A program made the position numbers and the translations under genes. The notes below the pieces were generated by a model. It was given only the letters and a program-made list of their open reading frames with translations. It searched no databases and was not told the DNA's origin. DNA of 64,000 bases from Luzula sylvatica (taxonomy: Eukaryota > Streptophyta > Magnoliopsida > Poales > Juncaceae): NCBI GenBank assembly GCA_946800325.1, contig OX326959.1, positions 32,931,027 to 32,995,026 on the forward strand, in the 5' to 3' direction. Positions 13,131 through 26,276 of the stretch are shown in pieces (positions within the stretch are counted from its first letter, which is position 1; each line of letters opens with the position of its first letter).

Positions 13131-14720
13131 TTTTAAAAAAAATATCATAATTGAAATTTTTGAAGGTGTTAGACTTCTGGTTTTGCATTTTTAAGATTTT
13201 TTAGAAAAAATTGAAATCTGTGTATGTTAGTCTTCAATTACGGAGTATTTTGAGTACGACAGGAAAATTGAGTATTTTGGTTGTATTACATTTCAATTTA
13301 AATATTTAAAAAAAAAATATCATAATTTAATGTTTTGAAGGTGTTAGACTTCTGGTTTTGCATTTTAAAGAATTTTTAGAAAAAATTGAAACTTGTGTGT
13401 GTTAGTCTTCAATTACAGAGTATTTTGAGTACGACATGAAAATTGAGTATTTTGCTTTTGTTACACTTCAATTTTAATATTTTTTGAAAAAATATCATAA
13501 TTGAATGTTTTGAAGGTGTTAGACTTCTATTTTAGCATTTTTCAGAAAATTTGGAAAAAATTGAAATTTGTGTATGTTGGTCTTCAATTACGGAGTGATT
13601 TAAGTACGACATGAAAATTGAGTATTTTGCTTGTGTTACATTTCAAATTTTACATTTTTAAAAAAAATATTATAATTGAATTTTTTGAAGGTGTCAGACT
13701 TCTGTTTTTGCATTTTTAAGAATTTTTTGAAAAAATTGAAATTTCTGTGTGTTAGTCTTCAATTACACTGTATCTTGAGTACGACACGAAAATTGAGTAT
13801 TTTTCTTTGGTTACTCTTCAATTTTAATGTTTTTTGAAAAAATATCATAATTGAATTTTTTGAAGGTGTTAGACTTCTGTTTTTGCATTTTTAAGAAATT
13901 TTGTAAAAAATTAAAATTTGTGTATGTTAGTCTTCAATTATGGAGTATTTTGAGTACGACATGAAAATTGAGTATTTTGCTTGCATTACATTTCAATTTT
14001 AAAATTAAAAAAAAAAATATCATGATAGAATTTTTTGAAGGTGTTAGACTTCTGTTTTTGCATTTTTCAGAAAATTTGGAAAAAATTAAAATTTGTGTAT
14101 GTTTGTCTTCAATTACGGAGTATTTTAAGTACGACATGAAAATTGAGTATTTTGCTTGTATTACATTTCAATTTTGACATTTTAAAAAAATATATCATAA
14201 TTGAATTTTTTGAAGGTGTTAGACTTCTGTTTTTGTATTTTTAAGAATTTGTTCAAAAAATTAAAATTGTGTGTGTTAGTCTTCAATTACATAGTATCTT
14301 GAGTACGACACGAAAATTGAGTATTTTGCTTTTGTTACACTTCAATTTCAACATTTTTTGAAAAAATATCATAATTGAATTTTTGAAAGGTGTAAGACTT
14401 CTGTTTTTCCATTTTTCAGAAATTTTGGAAAAAATTGAAATTTATGTTTGTTAGTCTTCAATTACGGAGTATTTTAAGTACGACAAGAAAATTGAGTATT
14501 TTGCTTGTGTTACACTTCAATATTAATATTTTTTTTAAACAATATCATAATTGAATTTTCTGAAGGTGATAGACTTCTGTTTTTGCATTTTTCAGAAATT
14601 TTGGAAAAAATTGATATTTGTGTATGTTAGTCTTCAATTACGGAGAATTTTGAGTACGACATGAAAATTGAATATTTTGTTTGTGTTACACTTCAATTTT
14701 ATCATTTTTCAAAAAAATAT
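13131..14720 (+). repeat. Divergent f-g-i monomer block, second copy
   Basis: This block repeats the series at 1.1-2.4 kb: an f unit with GACAGGAAAATTG and TTTTGGTTGTATTAC, a g unit starting TTACAGAGTATTTTGAG, an i unit with GGAGTGATTTAAG, a c-like unit with TTTCTGTGTG, and an h-like unit with CAATATTAATATTTTTTTTA. The offset is about 12.09 kb at the c-like unit and 12.26 kb at the h-like unit, so one copy has gained or lost a monomer in between. Confidence 0.7.
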
Positions 14721-15778
14721 GATAATTGAATTTTTTGAAGGTGTTAGACTTCTGTTTTTGCATTTTTCAGAAATTTTGGAAAAAATTGAAATTTATGTAT
14801 GTTAGTCTTCAATTTCGGAGTATTTTGAGAACGACATGAAAATTGTGTATTTTTCTTGTATTACATTTCAATTTTAACATTTTTTGAAAAAATATCATAA
14901 TTCAATTTTTTTGAAGGTGTTAGACTTCAGTTTTTGCATTTTTAAGAAATTTTGGAAAAAATTAAAATTTGTGTATGTTAGTCTTCAATTACGGAGTATT
15001 TTGAGTACGACATGAAAATTGAGTATTTTGCTTGTATTACATTTCAATTTTAACATTTTAAAAAAATATATCATAATTGAATTTTTTGAAGGTGTTAGAC
15101 TTCTGTTTTTGCATTTTTGAGAATTTTTTGAAAAAATTGAAATTTGTGTGTGTTAGTCTTCAATTACACAGTATCTTGAGTACGACACGAAAATTGAGTA
15201 TTTTGCTTTTGTTACACTTCAATTTTAACATTTTTTGCAAAAATATCATAATTGAAGTTTTTCAAGGTGTTAGACTTCTGATTTTGCATTTTTAAGAAAT
15301 TTTGGAAAAAATTAAAATTTGTGTATGTTAGTCTTCAATTACGGAGTATTTTGAGTACGACATGAAAATTGAATATTTTGCTTGTGTTACACTTCAATTT
15401 TATCATTTTTCAAAAAAATATGATAATTGAATTTTTTGAAGGTGTTAGACTTCTGTTTTTGCATTTTTCAGAAAATTTGGAAAAAATTGAAATTTATGTA
15501 TGTTAGTCTTCAATTTCGGAGTATTTTGAGTACGACATGAAAATTGTGTATTTCTCTTGTATTAGATTTCAATTTTAACATTTTTTGAAAAAATATCATA
15601 ATTGAATTTTTTGAAGGTGTTAGACTTCAGTTTTTGCATTTTTAAGAAATTTTGGAAAAAATTAAAATTTGTGTATGTTAGTCTTCAATTACGGAGTATT
15701 TTGAGTACGACATGAAAATTGAGTATTTTGCTTGCATTACATTTCAATTTTAACATTTTTCAAAAATATATCATGATA
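14721..15778 (+). repeat. Pentamer-order units leading into the 20-mer region
   Basis: Ordinary d and e units (one with GAGAACGACATG), then b-like, c, d, e and a units. One c unit has ATTGAAGTTTTTCAAGG and CTTCTGATTTTGC, variants not noticed elsewhere. There is no unique sequence. It is closer in sequence to the right-hand region than to the 1-14 kb mosaic. Confidence 0.62.
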
Positions 15779-16119
15779 GAATTTTTTGAAGGTGTTAGAC
15801 TTCAGTTTTTGCATTTTTAAGAAATTTTGGAAAAAATTAAAATTTGTGTATGTTAGTCTTCAATTACGGAGTATTTTTAGTACGACATGAAAATTGAGTA
15901 TTTTGCTTGCATTACATTTCAATTTTAACATTTTTCAAAAATATATCATGATAGAATTTTTTGAAGGTGTTAGACTTCTATTTTTGCATTTTTCAGAAAA
16001 TTTGGAAAAAATTGAAATTTGTGTTTGTTAGTCTTCAATTACGGAGTATTTTAAGTACGACATGAAAATTGAGTATTTTGCTTGTATTACATTTCAATTT
16101 TAACATTTTAAAAAAATAT

Positions 16120-16980
16120 ATCATAATTGAATTTTTTTGAAGGTGTTAGACTTCTGTTTTTGCATTTTTGAGAATTTTTTGAAAAAATTGAAATTTTTGT
16201 TTGTTAGTCTTCATTTACACAGTATCTTGAGTACGACACGAAAATTGAGTATTTTGCTTTTGTTAAACTTCAATTTCCACATTTTTTGAAAAAATATCAT
16301 AATTGAATTTTTTGAAGGTGTTAGACTTCAGTTTTTGCATTTTTAAGAAATTTTCAAAAAATTAAAATTTGTGTATGTTAGTCTTCAATTACGAAGTATT
16401 TTGAGTACGACATGAAAATTGAATATTTTGCTTGTGTTACACTTCAATTTTAACATTTTTCAAAAATATATCATGATAGAATTTTTTGAAGGTGTTAGAC
16501 TTCTGTTTTTGCATTTTTCAGAAAATTTGGAAAAAATTCAAAATTTATGTATGTTAGTCTTCAATTTCGGAGTATTTTGAGTACGACATGAAAATTGAGT
16601 ATTTTGCTTGTATTACATTTCAATTTTAACATTTTAAAAAAATATATCATAATTGAATTTTTTTGAAGGTGTTAGACTTCTGTTTTTGCATTTTTGAGAA
16701 TTTTTTGAAAAAATTGAAATTTTTGTGTGTTAGTCTTCAATTACACAGTATCTTGAGTACGACACGAAAATTGAGTATTTTGCTTTTGTTAAACTTCAAT
16801 TTCCACATTTTTTGAAAAAATATCATAATTGAATTTTTTGAAGGTGTTAGACTTCAGTTTTTGCATTTTTAAGAAATTTTCAAAAAATTAAAATTTGTGT
16901 ATGTTAGTCTTCAATTACGGAGTATTTTGAGTACGACATGAAAATTGAATATTTTGCTTGTGTTACACTTCAATTTTATC
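16120..16980 (+). repeat. Internal trimer duplication within the 20-mer
   Basis: Within copy 1 a three-monomer group repeats at about 525 bp: AAATTTTCAAAAAATTAAAA occurs near 16350 and 16876, and GAATTTTTTTGAAGG followed by GAGAATTTTTTG near 16130 and 16658. The unit between them is a d/a chimera (GAATATTTTGCTTG with ATATCATGATAG). The later copies inherit the arrangement, so it predates amplification of the 20-mer. Confidence 0.75.
16173..16189. repeat. 17-bp dyad-symmetric element, example from a class b monomer
   Basis: AATTTTTT, a central G, then AAAAAATT: 8-bp arms around one base. It occurs at the 3' end of most b units (GAGAATTTTTTGAAAAAATTG), and so roughly once per pentamer. Other classes have TTTTGG or an extra A that breaks the symmetry. 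Short dyads are proposed to matter in centromeres lacking CENP-B boxes, but A/T-rich text makes such dyads easily by chance. Confidence 0.55.
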
Positions 16981-18365
16981 ATATTTCAAAAAAATATGAT
17001 AATTGAATTTTTTGAAGGTGTTAGACTTCTGTTTTTGCATTTTTCAGAAATTTTGGAAAAAATTCAAAATTTATGTATGTTAGTCTTCAATTTCGGAGTA
17101 TTTTGAGTACGACATGAAAATTGTGTATTTTTCTTGTATTAGATTTCAATTTTAACATTTTTAAAAAAAATATCATGATAGAATTTTTTGAAGGTGTTAG
17201 CCTTCTGTTTTTGCATTTTTCAGAAAATTTGGAAAAAATTGAAATTTGTGTATGTTAGTCTTCAATTACGGAGTATTTTATGTACGACATGAAAATTGAG
17301 TATTTTGTTTGTAATACATTTCAATTTTACCATTTAAAAAAAAAATATCATAATTGAATTTTTTGAAGGTGTTAGACTTCTGTTTTTGAATTTTTCAAAA
17401 AATTTGGAAAAAATTGAAATTTGTGTATGTTAATCTTCAATTATGGAGTATTTTAAGTACGACATGAAAATTGAGTATCTTGCTTGTATTACATTTCAAA
17501 TTTAACATTTTTAAAAAAAATATCATAATTGAATTTTTTGAAGGTGCTAGACTTCTGTTTTTGCATTTTTAAGAATTTTTTGAAAAAATTGAAATTTGAG
17601 TGAGTTATTCTTCAATTACACAGTATCTTGAGTACGACACGAAAATTGAGTATTTTGCTTTTGTTACACTTCCATTTTAACATTTTTTTAAAAAATATCA
17701 TAATTGAATTTTTTGAAGGTGTTAAACTTCTGTTTTTGATTTTTAAGAAAATTTGGAAAAAATTAAAATTTGTGTATGTTAGTCTTCAATTACGGAGTAT
17801 TTTGAGTACGACATGAAAATTGAGTATTTTGATTGCATTACATTTCAATTTTAACATTTAAAAAAAAATATCATGATATAATTTTTTGAAGGTGTTAGAC
17901 TTCTGTATTTGCATTTTTCAGAAAATTTGGAAAAAATTGAAATTTGTGTATGTTAGTCTTCAATTACGGAGTATTTTAAGTACGACATGAAAATTGAGTA
18001 TTTTGCTTGTATTACATTTCAATTTTAACATTTTAAAAAAAAATATCATAATTGAATTTTTTGAAGGTGTTAGACTTCTGTTTTTGCATTTTTCAGAAAT
18101 TTTGGAAAAAATTGGAATTTATGTATGTTAGTCTTCAATTTCGGAGTATTTTGTGTACGACATGAAAATTGTGTATTTTTCTTGTATTAGATTTCAATTT
18201 TAACATTTTTAAAAAAAATATCATAATTCAATTTTTTGAAGGTGTTAGAATTCAGTTTTTGCATTTTTAAGAAATTTTGGAAAAAATTAAAATTTGTGTA
18301 TGTTAGTCTTCAATTACGGAGTATTTTGAGTACGACATGAAAATTGAGTATTTTGCTTGCATTAC

Positions 18366-18467
18366 ATTTCAATTTTAACATTTTTCAAAAATATATCATG
18401 ATAGAATTTTTTGAAGGTGTTAGACTTCTGTTTTTGCATTTTCAAAAAATTTGGAAAAAATTGAAAT
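18366..18467. repeat. 11-bp inverted repeat inside a monomer, example
   Basis: ATTTCAATTTT at 18366-18376 is the exact reverse complement of AAAATTGAAAT at 18457-18467, with an 80-bp interval. The pair is present in a and b units, and also between neighbours across the anchor. Units ending AAAAAATTAAAATTT (c and e) have lost the downstream arm by one base. Whether it forms any structure is unknown. Confidence 0.6.
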
Positions 18468-19277
18468 TTGTGTTTGTTAGTCTTCAATTACGGAGTATTT
18501 TAAGTACGACGTGAAAATTGAGTATTTTGCTTGTATTACATTTCAATTTTAACATTTTAAAAAAATATATCATAATTGAATTTTTTGAAGGTGTTAGACT
18601 TCTGTTTTTGCATTTTTGAGAATTTTTTGAAAAAATTGAAATTTGTGTGTGTTAGTCTTCAATTACACAGTATCTTGTGTGCGACATGAAAATTGAGTAT
18701 TTTGCTTTTGTTACACTTCAATTTTAACATTTTTTGCAAAAATATCATAATTGAATTTTTTCAAGGTGTTAGACTTCTGTTTTTGCATTTTTAAGAAATT
18801 TTGGAAAAAATTAAAATTTGTGTATGTTCGTCTTCAATTTCGGAGTATTTTGAGTACGACATGAAAATTGAGTATTTTGCTTGCATTACATTTCAATTTT
18901 AACATTTTTCAAAAATATATCATGATAGAATTTTTTGAAGGTGTTAGACTTCTGTTTTTGCATTTTTCAGAAAATTTGGAAAAAATTGAAATTTGTGTTT
19001 GTTAGTCTTCAATTACGGAGTATTTTAAGTACGACATGAAAATTGAGTATTTTGCTTGCATTACATTTCAATTTTAACATTTTTCAAAAATATATCATGA
19101 TAGAATTTTTTGAAGGTGTTAGACTTCTGTTTTTGCATTTTTCAGAAATTTTGGAAAAAATTGAAATTTATGTATGTTAGTCTTCAATTTCGGAGTATTT
19201 TGAGTACGACATGAAAATTACGTATTTTTCTTGTATTAGATTTCAATTTTAACATTTTTTAAAAAAATATCATAATT

Positions 19278-22200
19278 GAATTTTTTGAAGGTGTTAGACT
19301 TCAGTTTTTGCATTTTTAAGAAATTTTGGAAAAAATTAAAATTTGTGTATGTTAGTCTTCAATTACGGAGTATTTTTAGTACGACATGAAAATTGAGTAT
19401 TTTGCTTGCATTACATTTCAATTTTAACATTTTTCAAAAATATATCATGATAGAATTTTTTGAAGGTGTTAGACTTCTATTTTTGCATTTTTCAGAAAAT
19501 TTGGAAAAAATTGAAATTTGTGTTTGTTAGTCTTCAATTACGGAGTATTTTAAGTACGACATGAAAATTGAGTATTTTGCTTGTATTACATTTCAATTTT
19601 AACATTTTAAAAAAATATATCATAATTGAATTTTTTTGAAGGTGTTAGACTTCTGTTTTTGCATTTTTGAGAATTTTTTGAAAAAATTGAAATTTTTGTG
19701 TGTTAGTCTTCAATTACACAGTATCTTGAGTACGACACGAAAATTGAGTATTTTGCTTTTGTTAAACTTCAATTTCCACATTTTTTGAAAAAATATCATA
19801 ATTGAATTTTTTGAAGGTGTTAGACTTCAGTTTTTGCATTTTTAAGAAATTTTCAAAAAATTAAAATTTGTGTATGTTAGTCTTCAATTACGGAGTATTT
19901 TGAGTACGACATGAAAATTGAATATTTTGCTTGTGTTACACTTCAATTTTAACATTTTTCAAAAATATATCATGATAGAATTTTTTGAAGGTGTTAGACT
20001 TCTGTTTTTGCATTTTTCAGAAAATTTGGAAAAAATTCAAAATTTATGTATGTTAGTCTTCAATTTCGGAGTATTTTGAGTACGACATGAAAATTGAGTA
20101 TTTTGCTTGTATTACATTTCAATTTTAACATTTTAAAAAAATATATCATAATTGAATTTTTTTGAAGGTGTTAGACTTCTGTTTTTGCATTTTTGAGAAT
20201 TTTTTGAAAAAATTGAAATTTTTGTGTGTTAGTCTTCAATTACACAGTATCTTGAGTACGACACGAAAATTGAGTATTTTGCTTTTGTTAAACTTCAATT
20301 TCCACATTTTTTGAAAAAATATCATAATTGAATTTTTTGAAGGTGTTAGACTTCAGTTTTTGCATTTTTAAGAAATTTTCAAAAAATTAAAATTTGTGTA
20401 TGTTAGTCTTCAATTACGGAGTATTTTGAGTACGACATGAAAATTGAATATTTTGCTTGTGTTACACTTCAATTTTATCATTTTTCAAAAAAATATGATA
20501 ATTGAATTTTTTGAAGGTGTTAGACTTCTGTTTTTGCATTTTTCAGAAATTTTGGAAAAAATTCAAAATTTATGTATGTTAGTCTTCAATTTCGGAGTAT
20601 TTTGAGTACGACATGAAAATTGTGTATTTTTCTTGTATTAGATTTCAATTTTAACATTTTTAAAAAAAATATCATGATAGAATTTTTTGAAGGTGTTAAA
20701 CTTCTGTTTTTGCATTTTTCAGAAAATTTGGAAAAAATTGAAATTTGTGTATGTTAGTCTTCAATTACGGAGTATTTTATGTACGACATGAAAATTGAGT
20801 ATTTTGTTTGTAATACATTTCAATTTTACCATTTAAAAAAAAAATATCATAATTGAATTTTTTGAAGGTGTTAGACTTCTGTTTTTGAATTTTTCAAAAA
20901 ATTTGGAAAAAATTGAAATTTGTGTATGTTAATCTTCAATTATGGAGTATTTTAAGTACGACATGAAAATTGAGTATCTTGCTTGTATTACATTTCAAAT
21001 TTAACATTTTTAAAAAAAATATCATAATTGAATTTTTTGAAGGTGCTAGACTTCTGTTTTTGCATTTTTAAGAATTTTTTGAAAAAATTGAAATTTGAGT
21101 GAGTTATTCTTCAATTACACAGTATCTTGAGTACGACACGAAAATTGAGTATTTTGCTTTTGTTACACTTCCATTTTAACATTTTTTTAAAAAATATCAT
21201 AATTGAATTTTTTGAAGGTGTTAAACTTCTGTTTTTGATTTTTAAGAAAATTTGGAAAAAATTAAAATTTGTGTATGTTAGTCTTCAATTACGGAGTATT
21301 TTGAGTACGACATGAAAATTGAGTATTTTGCTTGCATTACATTTCAATTTTAACATTTAAAAAAAAATATCATGATATAATTTTTTGAAGGTGTTAGACT
21401 TCTGTATTTGCATTTTTCAGAAAATTTGGAAAAAATTGAAATTTGTGTATGTTAGTCTTCAATTACGGAGTATTTTAAGTACGACATGAAAATTGAGTAT
21501 TTTGCTTGTATAACATTTCAATTTTAACATTTTAAAAAAAAATATCATAATTGAATTTTTTGAAGGTGTTAGACTTCTGTTTTTGCATTTTTCAGAAATT
21601 TTGGAAAAAATTGGAATTTATGTATGTTAGTCTTCAATTTCGGAGTATTTTGTGTACGACATGAAAATTGTGTATTTTTCTTGTATTAGATTTCAATTTT
21701 AACATTTTAAAAAAAAATATCATAATTCAATTTTTTGAAGGTGTTAGAATTCAGTTTTTGCATTTTTAAGAAATTTTGGAAAAAATTAAAATTTGTGTAT
21801 GTTAGTCTTCAATTACGGAGTATTTTGAGTACGACATGAAAATTGAGTATTTTGCTTGCATTACATTTCAATTTTAACATTTTTCAAAAATATATCATGA
21901 TAGAATTTTTTGAAGGTGTTAGACTTCTGTTTTTGCATTTTCAAAAAATTTGGAAAAAATTGAAATTTGTGTTTGTTAGTCTTCAATTACGGAGTATTTT
22001 AAGTACGACGTGAAAATTGAGTATTTTGCTTGTATTACATTTCAATTTTAACATTTTAAAAAAATATATCATAATTGAATTTTTTGAAGGTGTTAGACTT
22101 CTGTTTTTGCATTTTTGAGAATTTTTTGAAAAAATTGAAATTTGTGTGTGTTAGTCTTCAATTACACAGTATCTTGTGTGCGACATGAAAATTGAGTATT

Positions 22201-22776
22201 TTGCTTTTGTTACACTTCAATTTTAACATTTTTTGCAAAAATATCATAATTGAATTTTTTCAAGGTGTTAGACTTCTGTTTTTGCATTTTTAAGAAATTT
22301 TGGAAAAAATTAAAATTTGTGTATGTTCGTCTTCAATTTCGGAGTATTTTGAGTACGACATGAAAATTGAGTATTTTGCTTGCATTACATTTCAATTTTA
22401 ACATTTTTCAAAAATATATCATGATAGAATTTTTTGAAGGTGTTAGACTTCTGTTTTTGCATTTTTCAGAAAATTTGGAAAAAATTGAAATTTGTGTTTG
22501 TTAGTCTTCAATTACGGAGTATTTTAAGTACGACATGAAAATTGAGTATTTTGCTTGCATTACATTTCAATTTTAACATTTTTCAAAAATATATCATGAT
22601 AGAATTTTTTGAAGGTGTTAGACTTCTGTTTTTGCATTTTTAAGAAATTTTGGAAAAAATTGAAATTTATGTATGTTAGTCTTCAATTTCGGAGTATTTT
22701 GAGTACGACATGAAAATTGTGTATTTTTCTTGTATTAGATTTCAATTTTAACATTTTTTAAAAAAATATCATAATT
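19278..22776 (+). repeat. 20-monomer higher-order repeat, copy 2 (3499 bp)
   Basis: Full copy, starting at the same GAATTTTTTGAAGG point. Together with copy 3 it carries GTGTTAAACTTCTG (near 20693) and CTTGTATAACATTTC (near 21508), where copies 1 and 4 read GTGTTAGCC and CTTGTATTAC. Copies 2 and 3 are therefore closest relatives. A copy-specific change is AAGAAATTTTGG near 22640, where copies 1 and 3 read CAGAAATTTTGG. Confidence 0.88.
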
Positions 22777-25700
22777 GAATTTTTTGAAGGTGTTAGACTT
22801 CAGTTTTTGCATTTTTAAGAAATTTTGGAAAAAATTAAAATTTGTGTATGTTAGTCTTCAATTACGGAGTATTTTTAGTACGACATGAAAATTGAGTATT
22901 TTGCTTGCATTACATTTCAATTTTAACATTTTTCAAAAATATATCATGATAGAATTTTTTGAAGGTGTTAGACTTCTATTTTTGCATTTTTCAGAAAATT
23001 TGGAAAAAATTGAAATTTGTGTTTGTTAGTCTTCAATTACGGAGTATATTAAGTACGACATGAAAATTGAGTATTTTGCTTGTATTACATTTCAATTTTA
23101 ACATTTTAAAAAAATATATCATAATTGAATTTTTTTGAAGGTGTTAGACTTCTGTTTTTGCATTTTTGAGAATTTTTTGAAAAAATTGAAATTTTTGTGT
23201 GTTAGTCTTCAATTACACAGTATCTTGAGTACGACACGAAAATTGAGTATTTTGCTTTTGTTAAACTTCAATTTCCAAATTTTTTGAAAAAATATCATAA
23301 TTGAATTTTTTGAAGGTGTTAGACTTCAGTTTTTGCATTTTTAAGAAATTTTCAAAAAATTAAAATTTGTGTATGTTAGTCTTCAATTACGGAGTATTTT
23401 GAGTACGACATGAAAATTGAATATTTTGCTTGTGTTACACTTCAATTTTAACATTTTTCAAAAATATATCATGATAGAATTTTTTGAAGGTGTTAGACTT
23501 CTGTTTTTGCATTTTTCAGAAAATTTGGAAAAAATTCAAAATTTATGTATGTTAGTCTTCAATTTCGGAGTATTTTGAGTACGACATGAAAATTGAGTAT
23601 TTTGCTTGTATTACATTTCAATTTTAACATTTTAAAAAAATATATCATAATTGAATTTTTTTGAAGGTGTTAGACTTCTGTTTTTGCATTTTTGAGAATT
23701 TTTTGAAAAAATTGAAATTTTTGTGTGTTAGTCTTCAATTACACAGTATCTTGAGTACGACACGAAAATTGAGTATTTTGCTTTTGTTAAACTTCAATTT
23801 CCACATTTTTTGAAAAAATATCATAATTGAATTTTTTGAAGGTGTTAGACTTCAGTTTTTGCATTTTTAAGAAATTTTCAAAAAATTAAAATTTGTGTAT
23901 GTTAGTCTTCAATTACGGAGTATTTTGAGTACGACATGAAAATTGAATATTTTGCTTGTGTTACACTTCAATTTTATCATTTTTCAAAAAAATATGATAA
24001 TTGAATTTTTTGAAGGTGTTAGACTTCTGTTTTTGCATTTTTCAGAAATTTTGGAAAAAATTCAAAATTTATGTATGTTAGTCTTCAATTTCGGAGTATT
24101 TTGAGTACGACATGAAAATTGTGTATTTTTCTTGTATTAGATTTCAATTTTAACATTTTTAAAAAAAATATCATGATAGAATTTTTTGAAGGTGTTAAAC
24201 TTCTGTTTTTGCATTTTTCAGAAAATTTGGAAAAAATTGAAATTTGTGTATGTTAGTCTTCAATTACGGAGTATTTTATGTACGACATGAAAATTGAGTA
24301 TTTTGTTTGTAATACATTTCAATTTTACCATTTAAAAAAAAAATATCATAATTGAATTTTTTGAAGGTGTTAGACTTCTGTTTTTGAATTTTTCAAAAAA
24401 TTTGGAAAAAATTGAAATTTGTGTATGTTAATCTTCAATTATGGAGTATTTTAAGTACGACATGAAAATTGAGTATCTTGCTTGTATTATATTTCAAATT
24501 TAACATTTTTAAAAAAAATATCATAATTGAATTTTTTGAAGGTGCTAGACTTCTGTTTTTGCATTTTTAAGAATTTTTTGAAAAAATTGAAATTTGAGTG
24601 AGTTATTCTTCAATTACACAGTATCTTGAGTACGACACGAAAATTGAGTATTTTGCTTTTGTTACACTTCCATTTTAACATTTTTTTAAAAAATATCATA
24701 ATTGAATTTTTTGAAGGTGTTAAACTTCTGTTTTTGATTTTTAAGAAAATTTGGAAAAAATTAAAATTTGTGTATGTTAGTCTTCAATTACGGAGTATTT
24801 TGAGTACGACATGAAAATTGAGTATTTTGCTTGCATTACATTTCAATTTTAACATTTAAAAAAAAATATCATGATATAATTTTTTGAAGGTGTTAGACTT
24901 CTGTATTTGCATTTTTCAGAAAATTTGGAAAAAATTGAAATTTGTGTATGTTAGTCTTCAATTACGGAGTATTTTAAGTACGACATGAAAATTGAGTATT
25001 TTGCTTGTATAACATTTCAATTTTAACATTTTAAAAAAAAATATCATAATTGAATTTTTTGAAGGTGTTAGACTTCTGTTTTTGCATTTTTCAGAAATTT
25101 TGGAAAAAATTGGAATTTATGTATGTTAGTCTTCAATTTCGGAGTATTTTGTGTACGACATGAAAATTGTGTATTTTTCTTGTATTAGATTTCAATTTTA
25201 ACATTTTTAAAAAAAATATCATAATTCAATTTTTTGAAGGTGTTAGAATTCAGTTTTTGCATTTTTAAGAAATTTTGGAAAAAATTAAAATTTGTGTATG
25301 TTAGTCTTCAATTACGGAGTATTTTGAGTACGACATGAAAATTGAGTATTTTGCTTGCATTACATTTCAATTTTAACATTTTTCAAAAATATATCATGAT
25401 AGAATTTTTTGAAGGTGTTAGACTTCTGTTTTTGCATTTTCAAAAAATTTGGAAAAAATTGAAATTTGTGTTTGTTAGTCTTCAATTACGGAGTATTTTA
25501 AGTACGACGTGAAAATTGAGTATTTTGCTTGTATTACATTTCAATTTTAACATTTTAAAAAAATATATCATAATTGAATTTTTTGAAGGTGTTAGACTTC
25601 TGTTTTTGCATTTTTGAGAATTTTTTGAAAAAATTGAAATTTGTGTGTGTTAGTCTTCAATTACACAGTATCTTGTGTGCGACATGAAAATTGAGTATTT

Positions 25701-26276
25701 TGCTTTTGTTACACTTCAATTTTAACATTTTTTGCAAAAATATCATAATTGAATTTTTTCAAGGTGTTAGACTTCTGTTTTTGCATTTTTAAGAAATTTT
25801 GGAAAAAATTAAAATTTGTGTATGTTCGTCTTCAATTTCGGAGTATTTTGAGTACGACATGAAAATTGAGTATTTTGCTTGCATTACATTTCAATTTTAA
25901 CATTTTTCAAAAATATATCATGATAGAATTTTTTGAAGGTGTTAGACTTCTGTTTTTGCATTTTTCAGAAAATTTGGAAAAAATTGAAATTTGTGTTTGT
26001 TAGTCTTCAATTACGGAGTATTTTAAGTACGACATGAAAATTGAGTATTTTGCTTGCATTACATTTCAATTTTTATCATTTTTCAAAAATATATCATGAT
26101 AGAATTTTTTGAAGGTGTTAGACTTCTGTTTTTGCATTTTTCAGAAATTTTGGAAAAAATTGAAATTTATGTATGTTAGTCTTCAATTTCGGAGTATTTT
26201 GAGTACGACATGAAAATTGTGTATTTTTCTTGTATTAGATTTCAATTTTAACATTTTTTAAAAAAATATCATAATT
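22777..26276 (+). repeat. 20-monomer higher-order repeat, copy 3 (3500 bp)
   Basis: Full copy. Private differences include GGAGTATATTAAG near 23041, TTCCAAATTTTTTG near 23274, CTTGTATTATATTTC near 24482, and an extra T giving CAATTTTTATCATTTTTC near 26070 (most other copies read CAATTTTAACATTTTTC). The extra base accounts for the 3500-bp length. Confidence 0.88.

Larger units (their letters stand above)
15779..19277 (+). repeat. 20-monomer higher-order repeat, copy 1 (3499 bp)
   Basis: The marker GTATTTTTAGTACG at 15871 recurs at 19370, 22869 and 26369, so the period is 3499, 3499 and 3500 bp, or 20 monomers (four pentamers). Copies are nearly identical by eye. Homology to copy 2 begins at GAATTTTTTGAAGG at 15779; before it this copy has an a-type TCATGATA and the later copies an e-type CATAATT, so the left edge is an in-register fusion. 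Private marks of copy 1 include GATTGCATTAC near 17830. Copies 1 and 4 share GTGTTAGCCTTCTG. Confidence 0.88.
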
